This document shows positions 24,078 to 32,351 of a stretch of DNA of 45,625 nt, one piece after another. Position 1 is the first letter of the stretch; every line of letters starts with the position of its first letter. The notes under the pieces are model-generated. The model was not told where the DNA came from and made no database searches. It saw only the letters and a program-made list of their open reading frames with translations. This DNA comes from Bacillota bacterium (GTDB lineage: Bacteria; Bacillota; Clostridia; Christensenellales; CAG-138). Made by a program: the position numbers and the translations under genes. Location: positions 1 to 45,625 of the forward strand of contig JAEWYO010000016.1 in NCBI GenBank assembly GCA_023395595.1, read 5' to 3'.

Positions 24078-25429
24078 AGACGTATCTGTTTTCTGAAATC
24101 GTCTCCGCTTGCGGCGGCGCATATTACGGCGATCCGTCGCTGCTCGACGAAGCAGCCAGCGGTATCGTCATCAACAGCGAACTTGCAAAGCCGGGTTCGC
24201 TGTTTATCGCCATCCGCGGCGAAAAGCACGACGGGCACACGTTTATCCCCGCCGCGCGAGAAAAGGGCGCTTCTCTGGTTTTGAGCGACCACGCACTGGA
24301 GAGCGAACCGTATATCCTCGTGCCTGACACACTCAAAGCCATGCACGCAATTGCAGCATGTTACCGCAGCAAGTTTACGATTCCAGTGATCGGGCTTACC
24401 GGCAGCGCGGGCAAAACGTCTACAAAGGACATCGTCGCGGCAGCTCTTTCAACAAAGTTCAACGTGATGAAAACGCAGGGAAACCTCAATAATGAAACCG
24501 GTGCCGCGCTGACCATCTTTACGCTGGAAGAAACTCACGAGGTTGCGGTGGTCGAGATGGGCACCAATCACTTCGGTGAAATCGGGCGCATTGCTGCGTT
24601 TGTTCAGCCGGACTATTGCCTCTTTACCAACATCGGCCTTGCGCACATTGAAAACTTCGGCACGCGGGAAGGCATCTTTCGGGGTAAAACCGAAATGCTG
24701 CCCTATCTGCGCGCGGGCGGTCGTGTGATTGCCAACGGCGACGACGACATGCTATGCACCATACCTGGCGCGCTGCTCTACGGCCTTGGCGAGAACTGCG
24801 CGGTGCGCGGAACAGAGATCGAAGACCAGATTTTACGCGGAATGCGCTTCACGGCAATCAGCGGCGGCAATCAGTGCCGCATGCATGTGCCCGCGCTCGG
24901 TGTGCACTCGGTCTACAACGCACTCGCCGCCGTGTCCTGCGGTTTGCTGCTCGGCATGGGACTTGATGAGATTGCAGCAGGCATCGAAACCTATGAGCCG
25001 CTGCACGGACGGATGAATGTACACGAATTGTCGCGCTACACTGTCATTGACGACTCGTACAACGCGAACCCAACCTCAATGAAAGCCTCGCTGGACGTAC
25101 TCAAGAAGTGCTCAGGAAGACGCGTAGCGATCCTTGGCGACATGCGAGAGCTTGGTGAAGCTGCACCGCAGATGCATGAGGACATTGGCCGCTATGCCGC
25201 CTCCCTCGGCATCGAATGCATCCTTTGTGTAGGCAAAGAGAGCAAGCAGATATTTTCCGGTGTAAGCGCGGTTCACGCAGACTGTGCGCACTATTTTGAA
25301 ACACAGGAAGCGCTGCTTGAGCAGCTGCCGTCGTTGGTTCAAGACACAGATGTGATCCTCGTGAAGGCCTCCCGCGGGATGTACTTGGAAAAGACGGTCG
25401 AACGATTACTCGCACAAGGTAATCCCTAA
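24074..25429 (+). CDS. murF: UDP-N-acetylmuramoyl-tripeptide--D-alanyl-D-alanine ligase
   Basis: MurF adds the D-Ala-D-Ala made by Ddl to the UDP-MurNAc-tripeptide in the cytoplasm. The 451 residues have the three Mur ligase domains: N-terminal substrate domain, a central domain with P-loop TGSAGKTSTKD (about residues 110-120) and the motif NNETGAALT, and a C-terminal domain starting near YTVIDDSYNANPTSM. It begins in an ATGA overlap with ddl. A bidirectional terminator follows the stop. Confidence 0.96.
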   Translation: MKTYLFSEIVSACGGAYYGDPSLLDEAASGIVINSELAKPGSLFIAIRGEKHDGHTFIPAAREKGASLVLSDHALESEPYILVPDTLKAMHAIAACYRSKFTIPVIGLTGSAGKTSTKDIVAAALSTKFNVMKTQGNLNNETGAALTIFTLEETHEVAVVEMGTNHFGEIGRIAAFVQPDYCLFTNIGLAHIENFGTREGIFRGKTEMLPYLRAGGRVIANGDDDMLCTIPGALLYGLGENCAVRGTEIEDQILRGMRFTAISGGNQCRMHVPALGVHSVYNALAAVSCGLLLGMGLDEIAAGIETYEPLHGRMNVHELSRYTVIDDSYNANPTSMKASLDVLKKCSGRRVAILGDMRELGEAAPQMHEDIGRYAASLGIECILCVGKESKQIFSGVSAVHADCAHYFETQEALLEQLPSLVQDTDVILVKASRGMYLEKTVERLLAQGNP

Positions 25430-25453
25430 CAAGGTCCCGATAGCGCAACAAAA

Positions 25454-25489
25454 AAGCCCGCGCGGATGTTTCCGTTCGGGCTTGCTTTT
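25454..25489. terminator. Bidirectional terminator between murF and the DUF47 gene
   Basis: AAGCCCG (25454-25460) pairs with CGGGCTT (25477-25483), with an inner CGGA/TCCG. A T-rich tail is present on the plus side (GCTTTTTGC) and six T on the minus side. The flanking genes converge. Confidence 0.8.
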
Positions 25490-25502
25490 TGCTCGTAATC
25501 GA

Positions 25503-26129
25503 TTAGCTATTCTTCATGACGACGAGTTCAACGCTCTCCATAACGTCTTCGCAAGCGTCACAGCAGGCTTCCATCCAGTCGAAGAGTTTGGTCCACGTGA
25601 TGCGCTCAAGCGACTCTGCGTTTTCGCAATAGAGCCTGCGCATCGCGGCGCAATAGAGGCGGTCGCCCTGCTCTTCAAAATCGTTGACCTTCACGATGGC
25701 TTGCGCAAGGCGCTCGCTGTTTCTCTGGAAGCCGGGCAGCTCCTTGAGTGCATCGCGCGATTCATAGCAACACTGCTTGATGATCGACGCAAACTCCAAC
25801 GCTTCCTCGCGCATGGATCTTGCGTTGTACATAAACATCTTGCGCACGACATCCTCGATAAAGTCCGTGACGTTGTCGATCTGCTGCAGCAGGAGGATGA
25901 TGTCTTCGCGCTCGATGGGGGTAATAAACTCCTTTGCGAGTTTATGCATGAGCTTGTGTTTGTTCAAATCCGCCTCATGCTCGATTGCGTGCATCTCATC
26001 GATTTGCTCACCCAACTTTTCCGGGTCATAGTGCTCCACAAGGTTCTCCAGATACTCCGCCGCCTTGCATGCGCTCTCCATGCCGAGAACAAACCCTTCG
26101 AAATACTCGTTTGAATGTTGCTTTTTCAT
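25503..26129 (-). CDS. DUF47 family PhoU-like phosphate transport regulator
   Basis: A 208-residue all-helical protein of the DUF47/TIGR00153 group, distant relatives of PhoU. These are usually encoded next to PiT transporters and are thought to regulate them. It shows the E/D-rich helices typical of the family: MHAIEHEADLNKH, ITPIEREDIILLLQQIDNVTDFIED and VNDFEEQGDRLY, the last two carrying E/D-x-x-x-D motifs that could bind metal. It follows the PiT gene by 59 bases and ends at a bidirectional terminator. Confidence 0.85.
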   Translation of the reverse strand: MKKQHSNEYFEGFVLGMESACKAAEYLENLVEHYDPEKLGEQIDEMHAIEHEADLNKHKLMHKLAKEFITPIEREDIILLLQQIDNVTDFIEDVVRKMFMYNARSMREEALEFASIIKQCCYESRDALKELPGFQRNSERLAQAIVKVNDFEEQGDRLYCAAMRRLYCENAESLERITWTKLFDWMEACCDACEDVMESVELVVMKNS

Positions 26130-26188
26130 ATGATTACGCTCCTTCTATCGTTTGCTATAATCTTGATGGAATCCCGTTGCCGCCAATC

Positions 26189-27241
26189 TTAGAAGATAGC
26201 GAGAAACAGTTTTACCATTAAAAATCCGACCAGTCCGCAGCAGGGGAATGTGAGCACCCAAGCGTAGACCATCTCTTTCACAACTCCCATGTTGACGGTA
26301 CTGAGCCGCTTGCTCGCGCCCGCGCCCATGATGGCGGTCGTCTTCGTGTGTGTTGTGCTCACAGGGATGCCCGTCAGAGAAGAAAGCAACAGACAGGCCG
26401 CCGCCGCGATGTCGGCGGAGAATCCCTGATATTTTTCGAGTTTGACCATATCCATACCGACGGCCTTGATGATGCGAAGTCCACCGATTGAAGTGCCAAG
26501 CGACATCACCAGAGAGCATAGAATCATCAGCCAGATCGGAATTGTAAACGTGTTGACGTCCGTCTGCCCGCCCGCGAGGAATGTGCCGAGCAGAAACACG
26601 CCGATGAACTTCTGCCCGTCCTGCGCGCCATGCATAAACGCCATCGCCGCGCCGCCCGCGATCTGCCCCTTTCGGAAGAAACGATCCGCTTTACGCCGCT
26701 CCATATTCTTAAACAGCAGCGCCATGAGCTTGGTCATACCATAACCCATTGCAAAGCCGAGCACTGACGAAAGCACCAGACCGTAGATAACCTTGAGCCA
26801 TTCCGCGCCGTTGATGCCGCCGAAGCCGTTCTGAATCGCGACCGCAGCGCCCGAGATTCCCGCAATCAGCGCGTGGCTCTCGCTGGTCGGAATTCCGAAA
26901 TACCAGGCGATGGTCGCCCAGAGCACAATTGCAAACATGCCTGCGCAGAGCGCGATGGTTGCGTCTCCTGCATTTGCGCCGAAATCGACCATGTTGTAGA
27001 TCGTCTGCGCAACGGTTGCGTTGAGCAGCGTCATGACAAACACGCCGAGGAAATTGAACACGGCTGCCATCAGGATTGCCGCGCGCGGGCTCATAGAGCG
27101 CGTTGAGATACAGGTTGCAATCGCGTTTGGCGCATCCGTCCAGCCGTTGACCAGGATAACGCCCAGCGTCAGCGCGACGGTGACCATCAGCGCCGGGTTG
27201 GACATTAACCGCGTCAGGAAATCTGAAAATGTAATCGTCAT
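26189..27241 (-). CDS. PiT-family inorganic phosphate transporter
   Basis: A 350-residue membrane symporter for phosphate of the PiT family. About ten hydrophobic segments are present. The N-terminal repeat carries NGWTDAPNAIATCISTRSMSP and the C-terminal repeat has GIPVSTTHTKTTAIMGAG, the two signature sequences of the inverted repeat. I start it at the ATG at 27241 (MTITFSDF), which directly precedes the first helix region; a TTG at 27286 would add 15 residues. GGGAG stands about 12 bases upstream. It is followed by the DUF47 partner gene. Confidence 0.92.
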   Translation of the reverse strand: MTITFSDFLTRLMSNPALMVTVALTLGVILVNGWTDAPNAIATCISTRSMSPRAAILMAAVFNFLGVFVMTLLNATVAQTIYNMVDFGANAGDATIALCAGMFAIVLWATIAWYFGIPTSESHALIAGISGAAVAIQNGFGGINGAEWLKVIYGLVLSSVLGFAMGYGMTKLMALLFKNMERRKADRFFRKGQIAGGAAMAFMHGAQDGQKFIGVFLLGTFLAGGQTDVNTFTIPIWLMILCSLVMSLGTSIGGLRIIKAVGMDMVKLEKYQGFSADIAAAACLLLSSLTGIPVSTTHTKTTAIMGAGASKRLSTVNMGVVKEMVYAWVLTFPCCGLVGFLMVKLFLAIF

Positions 27242-27305
27242 CCTATGCCATTCTCCCTGAATTGGGCGGTTTGGGCAGAATGCCAACTTTCACCCAATAT
27301 AAGAT

Positions 27306-27375
27306 TTAACATTATTCCATTACATACTTTACATTATTTTTGCAATTGTTTGCACATTATCAAGTATATTTTACA
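27306..27375. promoter_or_regulatory. Phased TTnnCA-like hexamers upstream of the PiT operon
   Basis: On the plus strand TTAACA (27306), ATTACA (27319), TTTACA (27328), TTTGCA (27339), TTTGCA (27349) and TTTACA (27370) recur at about 10-11-base steps or twice that. PhoP boxes of Bacillus are TTnACA repeats with an 11-base period, so a phosphate-response site is possible. The region is AT-rich, and chance matches are likely enough to keep this tentative. Confidence 0.3.
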
Positions 27376-27450
27376 TTTTATATTATTCTGTCGCTTTGGT
27401 CTAGCGGTTTTCTCATCATGACGGCTAAACAGACAAACTGATCTGTTAAC

Positions 27451-27482
27451 AGAAAAAATCAGGCGAGAAACTCCCGCCTGAT
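27451..27482 (-). terminator. Terminator of the class II aldolase gene
   Basis: ATCAGGCG (27458-27465) pairs with CGCCTGAT (27475-27482). On the minus strand the stem runs into TTTTTTC. Confidence 0.85.
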
Positions 27483-27540
27483 CTGATTTTTCCTTTCCAA
27501 CTCACACAGAACTATTCTGCTCTGCATGCAACACTGCGCG

Positions 27541-28830
27541 TTATTCCAGATGAAATGTCGTTTTGAGCGCCTGAATCTCACCTTCGCTCAGGAAGATCAC
27601 CTGTCCCGCGTCCCGCGCAACCAGAATGGATGCAGCCGTCGCCTCCGCAACTTCGAGCCGATCCAACGCGGTGAAGAGCGACGCACCTGTGGTCACAATT
27701 CTGCTGTTTTCAAACAACACGACCGGTGTTTTCTCGCTAAATATCGCCGCGTTTGCATCCGAATCACCCAGAAAGTCTTCCATCGTTCGCGTCGGCACCG
27801 CACGCAGCATGTAATAACTCTCCGGTACGGTAGAGGTCTCAAAGCGTTCCTTTGCGCTGGAAAACGCTGCAACATGGGCAGGCGCCGCCGAAAACACGGC
27901 ATGGATCGAAGCGTGCCGCGCATAGATCGCCGCGTGCAGCGCAGCCTCATTTGCGGGTCGTTTTCCTGCCTCTGCAACGCCACCGCGCACGAAGACAAGG
28001 TCGTCCTCTTCCAGCAAAGCGTTGTCCATGCCCTCCGGGGTGATGAGGAACGAATCCGCACCCATACGCGCGCTGCAAACACCGCTTGCGCCAAACAGCA
28101 GCGCGTGTTCGCATCCGCGGCGCAACTTTTGTACCATCTCTGTGCGGATTGCCAGTTCTTTCTCGCTTACTTTGTGTCCATTCAGCGGCTGATAGACCGG
28201 TGCTGTTCGCGCATTCCAGCACGTTAGCTGCTCCCTAGTCACAGCACGCGGATTGCCAAGCTTGCGGGCAAGCAAATCCAGCTTTGCTGCAAATTCAATC
28301 GTCTCAAAGCGCTGATAAGCCGTCAGCAGGTTTTCCCCGCCGACGCAGACACCGTGGTTTTCAAGGAACACAACATCCGCGCCCTTGGAAAACTCCGCAA
28401 ACATGTTTTCGCCGAGTTCCGGGCTGCCCATCATGGCGTATTTTGAAAGGCGCATATGACTGCAGCGCGATAGCGTGTCCGGCAGCAGATCCACGCGCGG
28501 AAGTGTGCGCGTGAGCGAAAACGCGATGCAAAACACGGGGTGCGCATGCACCACTGCGTGAAAATCCGGCCGAGCGCGATAGGTTGCGCGGTGAAAAAAG
28601 ATTTCGCTGGAAGGCTCATGCTTGCCGGTAAACGTACCATCGGGATGGACACAAACGATATCCTCGTGCGTGAGGCTGCCCTTGTCATATCCTTTGGGCG
28701 TGATCCAGATGTCTCCGTTTTCGTCCAGCACAGAGATGTTTCCGCCGGTTGCCGTGGTCAGCCCGCGGTCATAAACGCGGCGCATGACAGAGGCGATCTG
28801 CTCCGCCGGGGATTGGCTGAAAAACTTCAT
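27541..28830 (-). CDS. Tandem class II aldolase/adducin-domain protein
   Basis: A 429-residue cytoplasmic protein of two aldolase II domains in a row. Domain 1 (about residues 7-200) has the full active site: catalytic Glu76 in HEPSSE, zinc ligands His95 and His97 in VVHAHP, and His159 in ENHG. Domain 2 (about 225-425) has the same fold pattern (ITPEGMDN, ANEAALHAA, VVLFEN) but the aligned positions read Ser314, Ala316 and Ser376, so it cannot bind zinc the usual way. Substrate is unknown; relatives cleave or epimerise sugar phosphates such as fuculose-1-phosphate. Start is uncertain between the ATG at 28830 and a GTG at 28845; neither has a good ribosome site. Confidence 0.82.
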   Translation of the reverse strand: MKFFSQSPAEQIASVMRRVYDRGLTTATGGNISVLDENGDIWITPKGYDKGSLTHEDIVCVHPDGTFTGKHEPSSEIFFHRATYRARPDFHAVVHAHPVFCIAFSLTRTLPRVDLLPDTLSRCSHMRLSKYAMMGSPELGENMFAEFSKGADVVFLENHGVCVGGENLLTAYQRFETIEFAAKLDLLARKLGNPRAVTREQLTCWNARTAPVYQPLNGHKVSEKELAIRTEMVQKLRRGCEHALLFGASGVCSARMGADSFLITPEGMDNALLEEDDLVFVRGGVAEAGKRPANEAALHAAIYARHASIHAVFSAAPAHVAAFSSAKERFETSTVPESYYMLRAVPTRTMEDFLGDSDANAAIFSEKTPVVLFENSRIVTTGASLFTALDRLEVAEATAASILVARDAGQVIFLSEGEIQALKTTFHLE

Positions 28831-28876
28831 ACGATATCGTTTCACTTTCTGTTATATTTAAACTTTGTTTTGTTCA

Positions 28877-28905
28877 ATTATATCACGCGTTGCATGTTTT
28901 GTCTT
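28877..28905 (-). promoter_or_regulatory. Promoter of the class II aldolase gene
   Basis: Minus-strand AAGACA (28900-28905), 17-base spacer, perfect TATAAT (28877-28882), about 45 bases before the ATG. Confidence 0.6.
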
Positions 28906-29002
28906 CGGCATCCGTTTTTTTGCCATGCAATTGACACTCGTCAACGCGGAAAAATTCGTGTTTCTTTTCGCTGGAAATCCATGCAAAGGCGCTTCGGAAG
29001 TG

Positions 29003-29031
29003 TTGACATTTCGCCTGCCAAATGCTATCAT
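29003..29031 (+). promoter_or_regulatory. Promoter of tRNA-Pro
   Basis: Perfect TTGACA (29003-29008), 17-base spacer, TATCAT (29026-29031), 12 bases before the mature tRNA. Confidence 0.85.
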
Positions 29032-29043
29032 AAACAACGCCGT

Positions 29044-29120
29044 CTGGGTGTAGCGCAGTTTGGTAGCGTGCTTGACTGGGGGTCAAGAGGCCGAAGGTTC
29101 AAATCCTTTCACCCAGACCA
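29044..29120 (+). tRNA. tRNA-Pro (anticodon GGG)
   Basis: A 77-base cloverleaf. The acceptor CTGGGTG (29044-29050) pairs with CACCCAG, followed by discriminator A and encoded CCA ending at 29120. The anticodon stem CTTGA/TCAAG closes the loop CTGGGGG, with anticodon GGG at 29078-29080, reading CCC and CCU. The T-arm has GGTTCAAATCC. It has its own promoter and terminator. Confidence 0.97.
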
Positions 29121-29129
29121 TAAACAAAG

Positions 29130-29158
29130 AGGGACTTCAACACGAAGTCCCTTTTTTG
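29130..29158 (+). terminator. Terminator of tRNA-Pro
   Basis: AGGGACTTC (29130-29138) pairs perfectly with GAAGTCCCT (29144-29152) around a 5-base loop and continues in a T run. Confidence 0.9.
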
Positions 29159-29215
29159 CGCCTATCACACTTGATTCCATATAGGTAATGCGCCGCACAA
29201 TGAAAGGAGATCAAT

Positions 29216-29935
29216 ATGATTCAAGCACAGAGTTGGATGCGCAATCTTGTCACAAAACTCACCTCACATTTTCGAAATAGGCTTGTGTTCGTCGGCTTGC
29301 AAGGAAGCTATTTGCGAAACGAAGCCCACGAACAAAGCGACATCGACGCTGTTGTGCTTCTCGATACGCTCACGATGGATGACCTCTCTGCCTATCGAAC
29401 CATTCTCTCAACAATGCCGGAACACGAAAAAGCCTGCGGTTTCATCGCAGGTAAAATGGATCTTCTGAACTGGGCAAAACATGAGCTGTTTCAATTTGAG
29501 CAGGATACGTGTGCTTACTTCGGCGATATGCATGCGCTATTGCCATGTTTTACGCGAAAAGACATCATCGACAGCGCAAAGATCAGCGCTTCCGGCTTGT
29601 ATCACGCCTGCTGCCACACAGCCGTACATGATCCTGGCAACCTATGTGCTTTGCAAGGCATGTTCAAAGGCGCGTTCTTTCTGCTCCAAATCGAGTATTA
29701 TCTGCAAAGCGGCGATTACATTCGCACAAAGCGTGAGCTGCTCCCCCTTTTGTCTGGAGATGCGCATGAAATTCTTCGCATCAGCATGGGCTGGGATAAC
29801 GAGCTAAATGCAGTAAAACTGGATTCTGTTCCTTACTTCACGCTGCTTCTTCGCTGGGTTCAGCAGATTCTTGCTGCGTCATTCCCGACACAACCCCTCA
29901 ACTCTATTTCTCGCGCCACCACGGAAAAATCATAG
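29216..29935 (+). CDS. Nucleotidyltransferase-domain protein
   Basis: A 239-residue protein with an N-terminal polymerase-beta-like nucleotidyltransferase domain. The motif GLQGSYLRNEAHEQSDIDA (about residues 27-45) has the Gly-Ser and the Asp-x-Asp metal ligands. The rest is helical, similar in layout to aminoglycoside adenylyltransferases and to small toxin-type nucleotidyltransferases with a helical substrate domain. No HEPN partner gene is adjacent. Substrate unknown. AAAGGAG is 6-7 bases before the ATG. The gene lies between the tRNA-Pro terminator and a promoter for the OsmC gene. Confidence 0.7.
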   Translation: MIQAQSWMRNLVTKLTSHFRNRLVFVGLQGSYLRNEAHEQSDIDAVVLLDTLTMDDLSAYRTILSTMPEHEKACGFIAGKMDLLNWAKHELFQFEQDTCAYFGDMHALLPCFTRKDIIDSAKISASGLYHACCHTAVHDPGNLCALQGMFKGAFFLLQIEYYLQSGDYIRTKRELLPLLSGDAHEILRISMGWDNELNAVKLDSVPYFTLLLRWVQQILAASFPTQPLNSISRATTEKS

Positions 29936-29936
29936 A

Positions 29937-29964
29937 TTGACTATTCCCTCCAACGCGCTACACT
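29937..29964 (+). promoter_or_regulatory. Promoter of the OsmC-like gene
   Basis: TTGACT (29937-29942), 16-base spacer, TACACT (29959-29964), about 50 bases before the ATG at 30016. Confidence 0.6.
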
Positions 29965-30015
29965 ATGGTTGATGCATTCGGTTGAATGCAATTATCTAAA
30001 ACAGGAGCAAGCCGC

Positions 30016-30435
30016 ATGGAAAACATCGTCGTCACCTTGGAGCGCACCGCAGGAAACGTTCATTTTGAAGCAACCAGCGCGGATCATCCCGCGTTGCCCG
30101 TTTTGTTTGACTATACCCCGCCGCTGGGCACGGGCGATGGCCTCGCCGGGCTTGAAGCGCTGGTGATGACCTTCTCCGGCTGCGTCAGCACAGCACTCGT
30201 CGGGCTGCTCCTGCGGCTTGGCAAGCATATCGACCAGTATCGTGTCCGCGCGGAAGGCGAGCGCAGCGAGCAACCGCTCGCGCTCAAAAAGATTTTTTTC
30301 CATGTCATGATTCAATCCAACGATGTGACCGCCGAGGACATGCAGACCGTACTTCGTCAAGCGGAGATGATCTCGCCTGTTTGGATCGCGATCAAAGGCA
30401 ATGTTGCGGTTGAAGCCACATATCAGATCAACTGA
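30016..30435 (+). CDS. OsmC/Ohr-family protein lacking the second cysteine
   Basis: A 139-residue member of the OsmC family of thiol peroxidases that reduce organic hydroperoxides. The first cysteine is kept in MTFSGCVSTALVG (Cys56). The second, normally in a Cys-Pro-Val motif near the C-terminus, reads SPV with Ser120. Many OsmC-like proteins with one cysteine are not proven peroxidases, so activity is open. The ATG at 30016 is chosen because AGGAG lies 8 bases before it, and it opens with the first family strand; the frame is open further upstream. It is a single gene between its promoter and a hairpin. Confidence 0.8.
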   Translation: MENIVVTLERTAGNVHFEATSADHPALPVLFDYTPPLGTGDGLAGLEALVMTFSGCVSTALVGLLLRLGKHIDQYRVRAEGERSEQPLALKKIFFHVMIQSNDVTAEDMQTVLRQAEMISPVWIAIKGNVAVEATYQIN

Positions 30436-30485
30436 TTTGATCTTTCAATCCCGTGATTTACAAGAAAAATTGTAACCGCATGCAC

Positions 30486-30513
30486 GAAGGGAACCCCGCG
30501 CGGAGTTCCCTTC
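30486..30513. terminator. Hairpin between the OsmC-like gene and the MerR gene
   Basis: GAAGGGAAC (30486-30494) pairs perfectly with GTTCCCTTC (30505-30513), with a self-complementary CCGCGCGG inside. The genes on both sides converge on it. T tracts are interrupted, so it is a weaker terminator call. Confidence 0.6.
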
Positions 30514-30528
30514 TGTCGTTTTGGTAGA

Positions 30529-31350
30529 TTACGAAACCTTACGAACAGGAACCTGCAGCTCTGTCAGCCATTGCTCCGGGTCCAGTGTATCGTCCGGCGA
30601 AGTGATCACGTGCCCGCGCAGATTGCCCGCAAAGGCATACCCGTTTGCCTCCAACCATTTGGCGAGCTTTTCTCCCGCCGCATCATAGCCGCCATCAAAC
30701 GGGCCGGAGAAACGCAGCGTCGCCGCGAGCACAACCGCTGGATATTCCTTAAATACAAACTCTCCCCTGCTTTCGCCGAGTATGTCCACAGGTACAGCAA
30801 TCTCGACATCCGGGTTCGCCTCCATGTACGCCTCATCAAAATAGGTCGAGTACCCGCCACTGCGGCAGGCAATGCTGTTTTGTGTCAGATATGCTCCCAG
30901 TTTTTCCCAGAGGATGTTTTCCTGATTGTATTGCGGAATAATGCCGCGCAAAGACAGCACCTTCACGGAATCGAGTTTTTTGAGTTCCACTTCATATAGC
31001 ATAATCATTTGCTCCTTTCGCAGTTCACCGCTCATTTGCATGAGCTTTGTCAGCCGCGCGTGATCCTGCGCAATTGTTTCGCGCAGCAGCTTCGCCTTCT
31101 CGCGCAGCAGCTCTTCCAGAAAGGCTCTATCGTCCATGCGCGGCAGAACTTCCCCAATCTCATCGATTGAAAACCCGACATCCCGTAGGGCTGCAATTTG
31201 CGCGATCTGCGGAATCTGCGCCGCGGAATACTGGCGATAGCCCGTAAACACATCAATAGAAGCAGGCTGAATCAAGCCGCATTTTTCGTAATGCCGCAGC
31301 ATCCGCGGAGAAACGCGCACGAGCTGAGAGAATTCCCCGATTTTGAACAT
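30529..31350 (-). CDS. MerR-family regulator with GyrI-like effector domain
   Basis: A 273-residue regulator. Residues 1-70 are a MerR winged helix (FKIGEFSQLVRVSPRMLRHY, then YRQYSAAQI), 75-115 form the dimer coiled coil, and the C-terminal 150 residues resemble the GyrI/AraC effector-binding domain that holds drugs in BmrR and BltR. Such proteins activate genes in answer to hydrophobic or cationic compounds. Its own promoter at 31393-31423 has a 19-base spacer containing a dyad, so it probably controls itself. A nitroreductase gene is divergent and 212 bases away. The ATG has an AGGAGG site. Confidence 0.88.
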   Translation of the reverse strand: MFKIGEFSQLVRVSPRMLRHYEKCGLIQPASIDVFTGYRQYSAAQIPQIAQIAALRDVGFSIDEIGEVLPRMDDRAFLEELLREKAKLLRETIAQDHARLTKLMQMSGELRKEQMIMLYEVELKKLDSVKVLSLRGIIPQYNQENILWEKLGAYLTQNSIACRSGGYSTYFDEAYMEANPDVEIAVPVDILGESRGEFVFKEYPAVVLAATLRFSGPFDGGYDAAGEKLAKWLEANGYAFAGNLRGHVITSPDDTLDPEQWLTELQVPVRKVS

Positions 31351-31392
31351 GTTGCCCTCCTGTTTTCGTCTGCAAATCCGGATTGCATCTTC

Positions 31393-31423
31393 ATGATAAA
31401 CCTTGACATTGTGGCAAAGTCAA
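31393..31423 (-). promoter_or_regulatory. MerR-type promoter with 19-base spacer and operator dyad
   Basis: Minus-strand TTGACT (31418-31423) and TATCAT (31393-31398) stand 19 bases apart, the spacing typical of MerR-activated promoters. A dyad of form TTGACnTTG-3-CAAnGTCAA covers 31403-31423, within the spacer and the -35. Confidence 0.8.
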
Positions 31424-31562
31424 GCAATGAATTTGATTTCCTCTTTGCTTTACTTGCATTGCTCATACGAAAAGCAAAAACCGCATGACTTCTCATCTAC
31501 TTGCGCAAATGATAGAATGGATGCTAATCAGACGCAATCCATAAGCAAAGGAGACGTGAAAC

Positions 31563-32237
31563 ATGGAACAGTACTCACGCAAAAAAGAAATTCTCGATGT
31601 GTTTCGCTTCCGCCATGCCTGCAAGAGCTTTGATCCATCAAAGACGATCTCAAAAGAAGATTTTGATACCATCCTGGAGGCGGCGCGCCTCTCGCCTTCC
31701 TCCTTTGGTTTCGAGCCGTGGAAGATCGTCGTGCTCACAGACGAAGCGCTTAGGCAAAAACTCTACCCGCTCGCCTGGGGTGCGCAAAAAAGCCTCGACG
31801 GCGCAAGTCATTTTGTGATATTGCTGGCGCGAAAAACGCCGGATTTGATCTACTCCTCAGATTATATTACGCATATCATGCACGAAATTCAGCAACAACC
31901 TGTCGAGGTTGCCAAACAGCGGCGTGAGAAATACCGCGCGTTTCAGGAGGACGATTTCCGTCTGCTGGAAAGTGAGCGAGCGATGTTTGACTGGGCGTGC
32001 AAGCAAACGTATATCCTGCTTTCAAACATGCTCACAACAGCCGCGTTTCTCGGCATCGACTCCTGTCCGATTGAAGGATTTCATCGCGCAAGCGTGGATT
32101 CGCTTCTCGCGGAGCAAGGCGTGTTTGATCCGGCACATTTTGGTGTCTCCGTCATGGCGGGGTTTGGCTATCGCGCCGAAGAACCGCACCGCGATAAAAC
32201 ACGCCAACCGCTGGAAGACTTGATCATTTGGCGGTGA
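31563..32237 (+). CDS. Nitroreductase-family NAD(P)H-dependent oxidoreductase
   Basis: A 224-residue FMN flavoenzyme of the nitroreductase (NfsB/YdgI-like) family. The FMN-binding FRHACKSFD motif is near residues 16-24, LEAARLSPSSFGFEPWKIVVL near 38-58, and the C-terminal part has SVMAGFGYR. Such enzymes use NAD(P)H to reduce quinones, nitro-aromatics or similar electrophiles. AAAGGAG lies before the ATG. It is divergent from the MerR regulator, which is a plausible controller. Confidence 0.9.
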   Translation: MEQYSRKKEILDVFRFRHACKSFDPSKTISKEDFDTILEAARLSPSSFGFEPWKIVVLTDEALRQKLYPLAWGAQKSLDGASHFVILLARKTPDLIYSSDYITHIMHEIQQQPVEVAKQRREKYRAFQEDDFRLLESERAMFDWACKQTYILLSNMLTTAAFLGIDSCPIEGFHRASVDSLLAEQGVFDPAHFGVSVMAGFGYRAEEPHRDKTRQPLEDLIIWR

Positions 32238-32295
32238 TCCGCTGCTCCATCGAATATCCGTTTCAAAATTGCACGCTCGTGCCCGCGGCGCCTGT

Positions 32296-32323
32296 TTGCG
32301 ATCCTTCTAAAATGTGCTATATT
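32296..32323 (+). promoter_or_regulatory. Promoter of the DUF1275-VOC pair
   Basis: TTGCGA (32296-32301), 16-base spacer, TATATT (32318-32323), preceded by TGC as an extended -10. Confidence 0.6.
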
Positions 32324-32351
32324 GAGCGCAGTCGAATTGGAGGTCGTTTTC

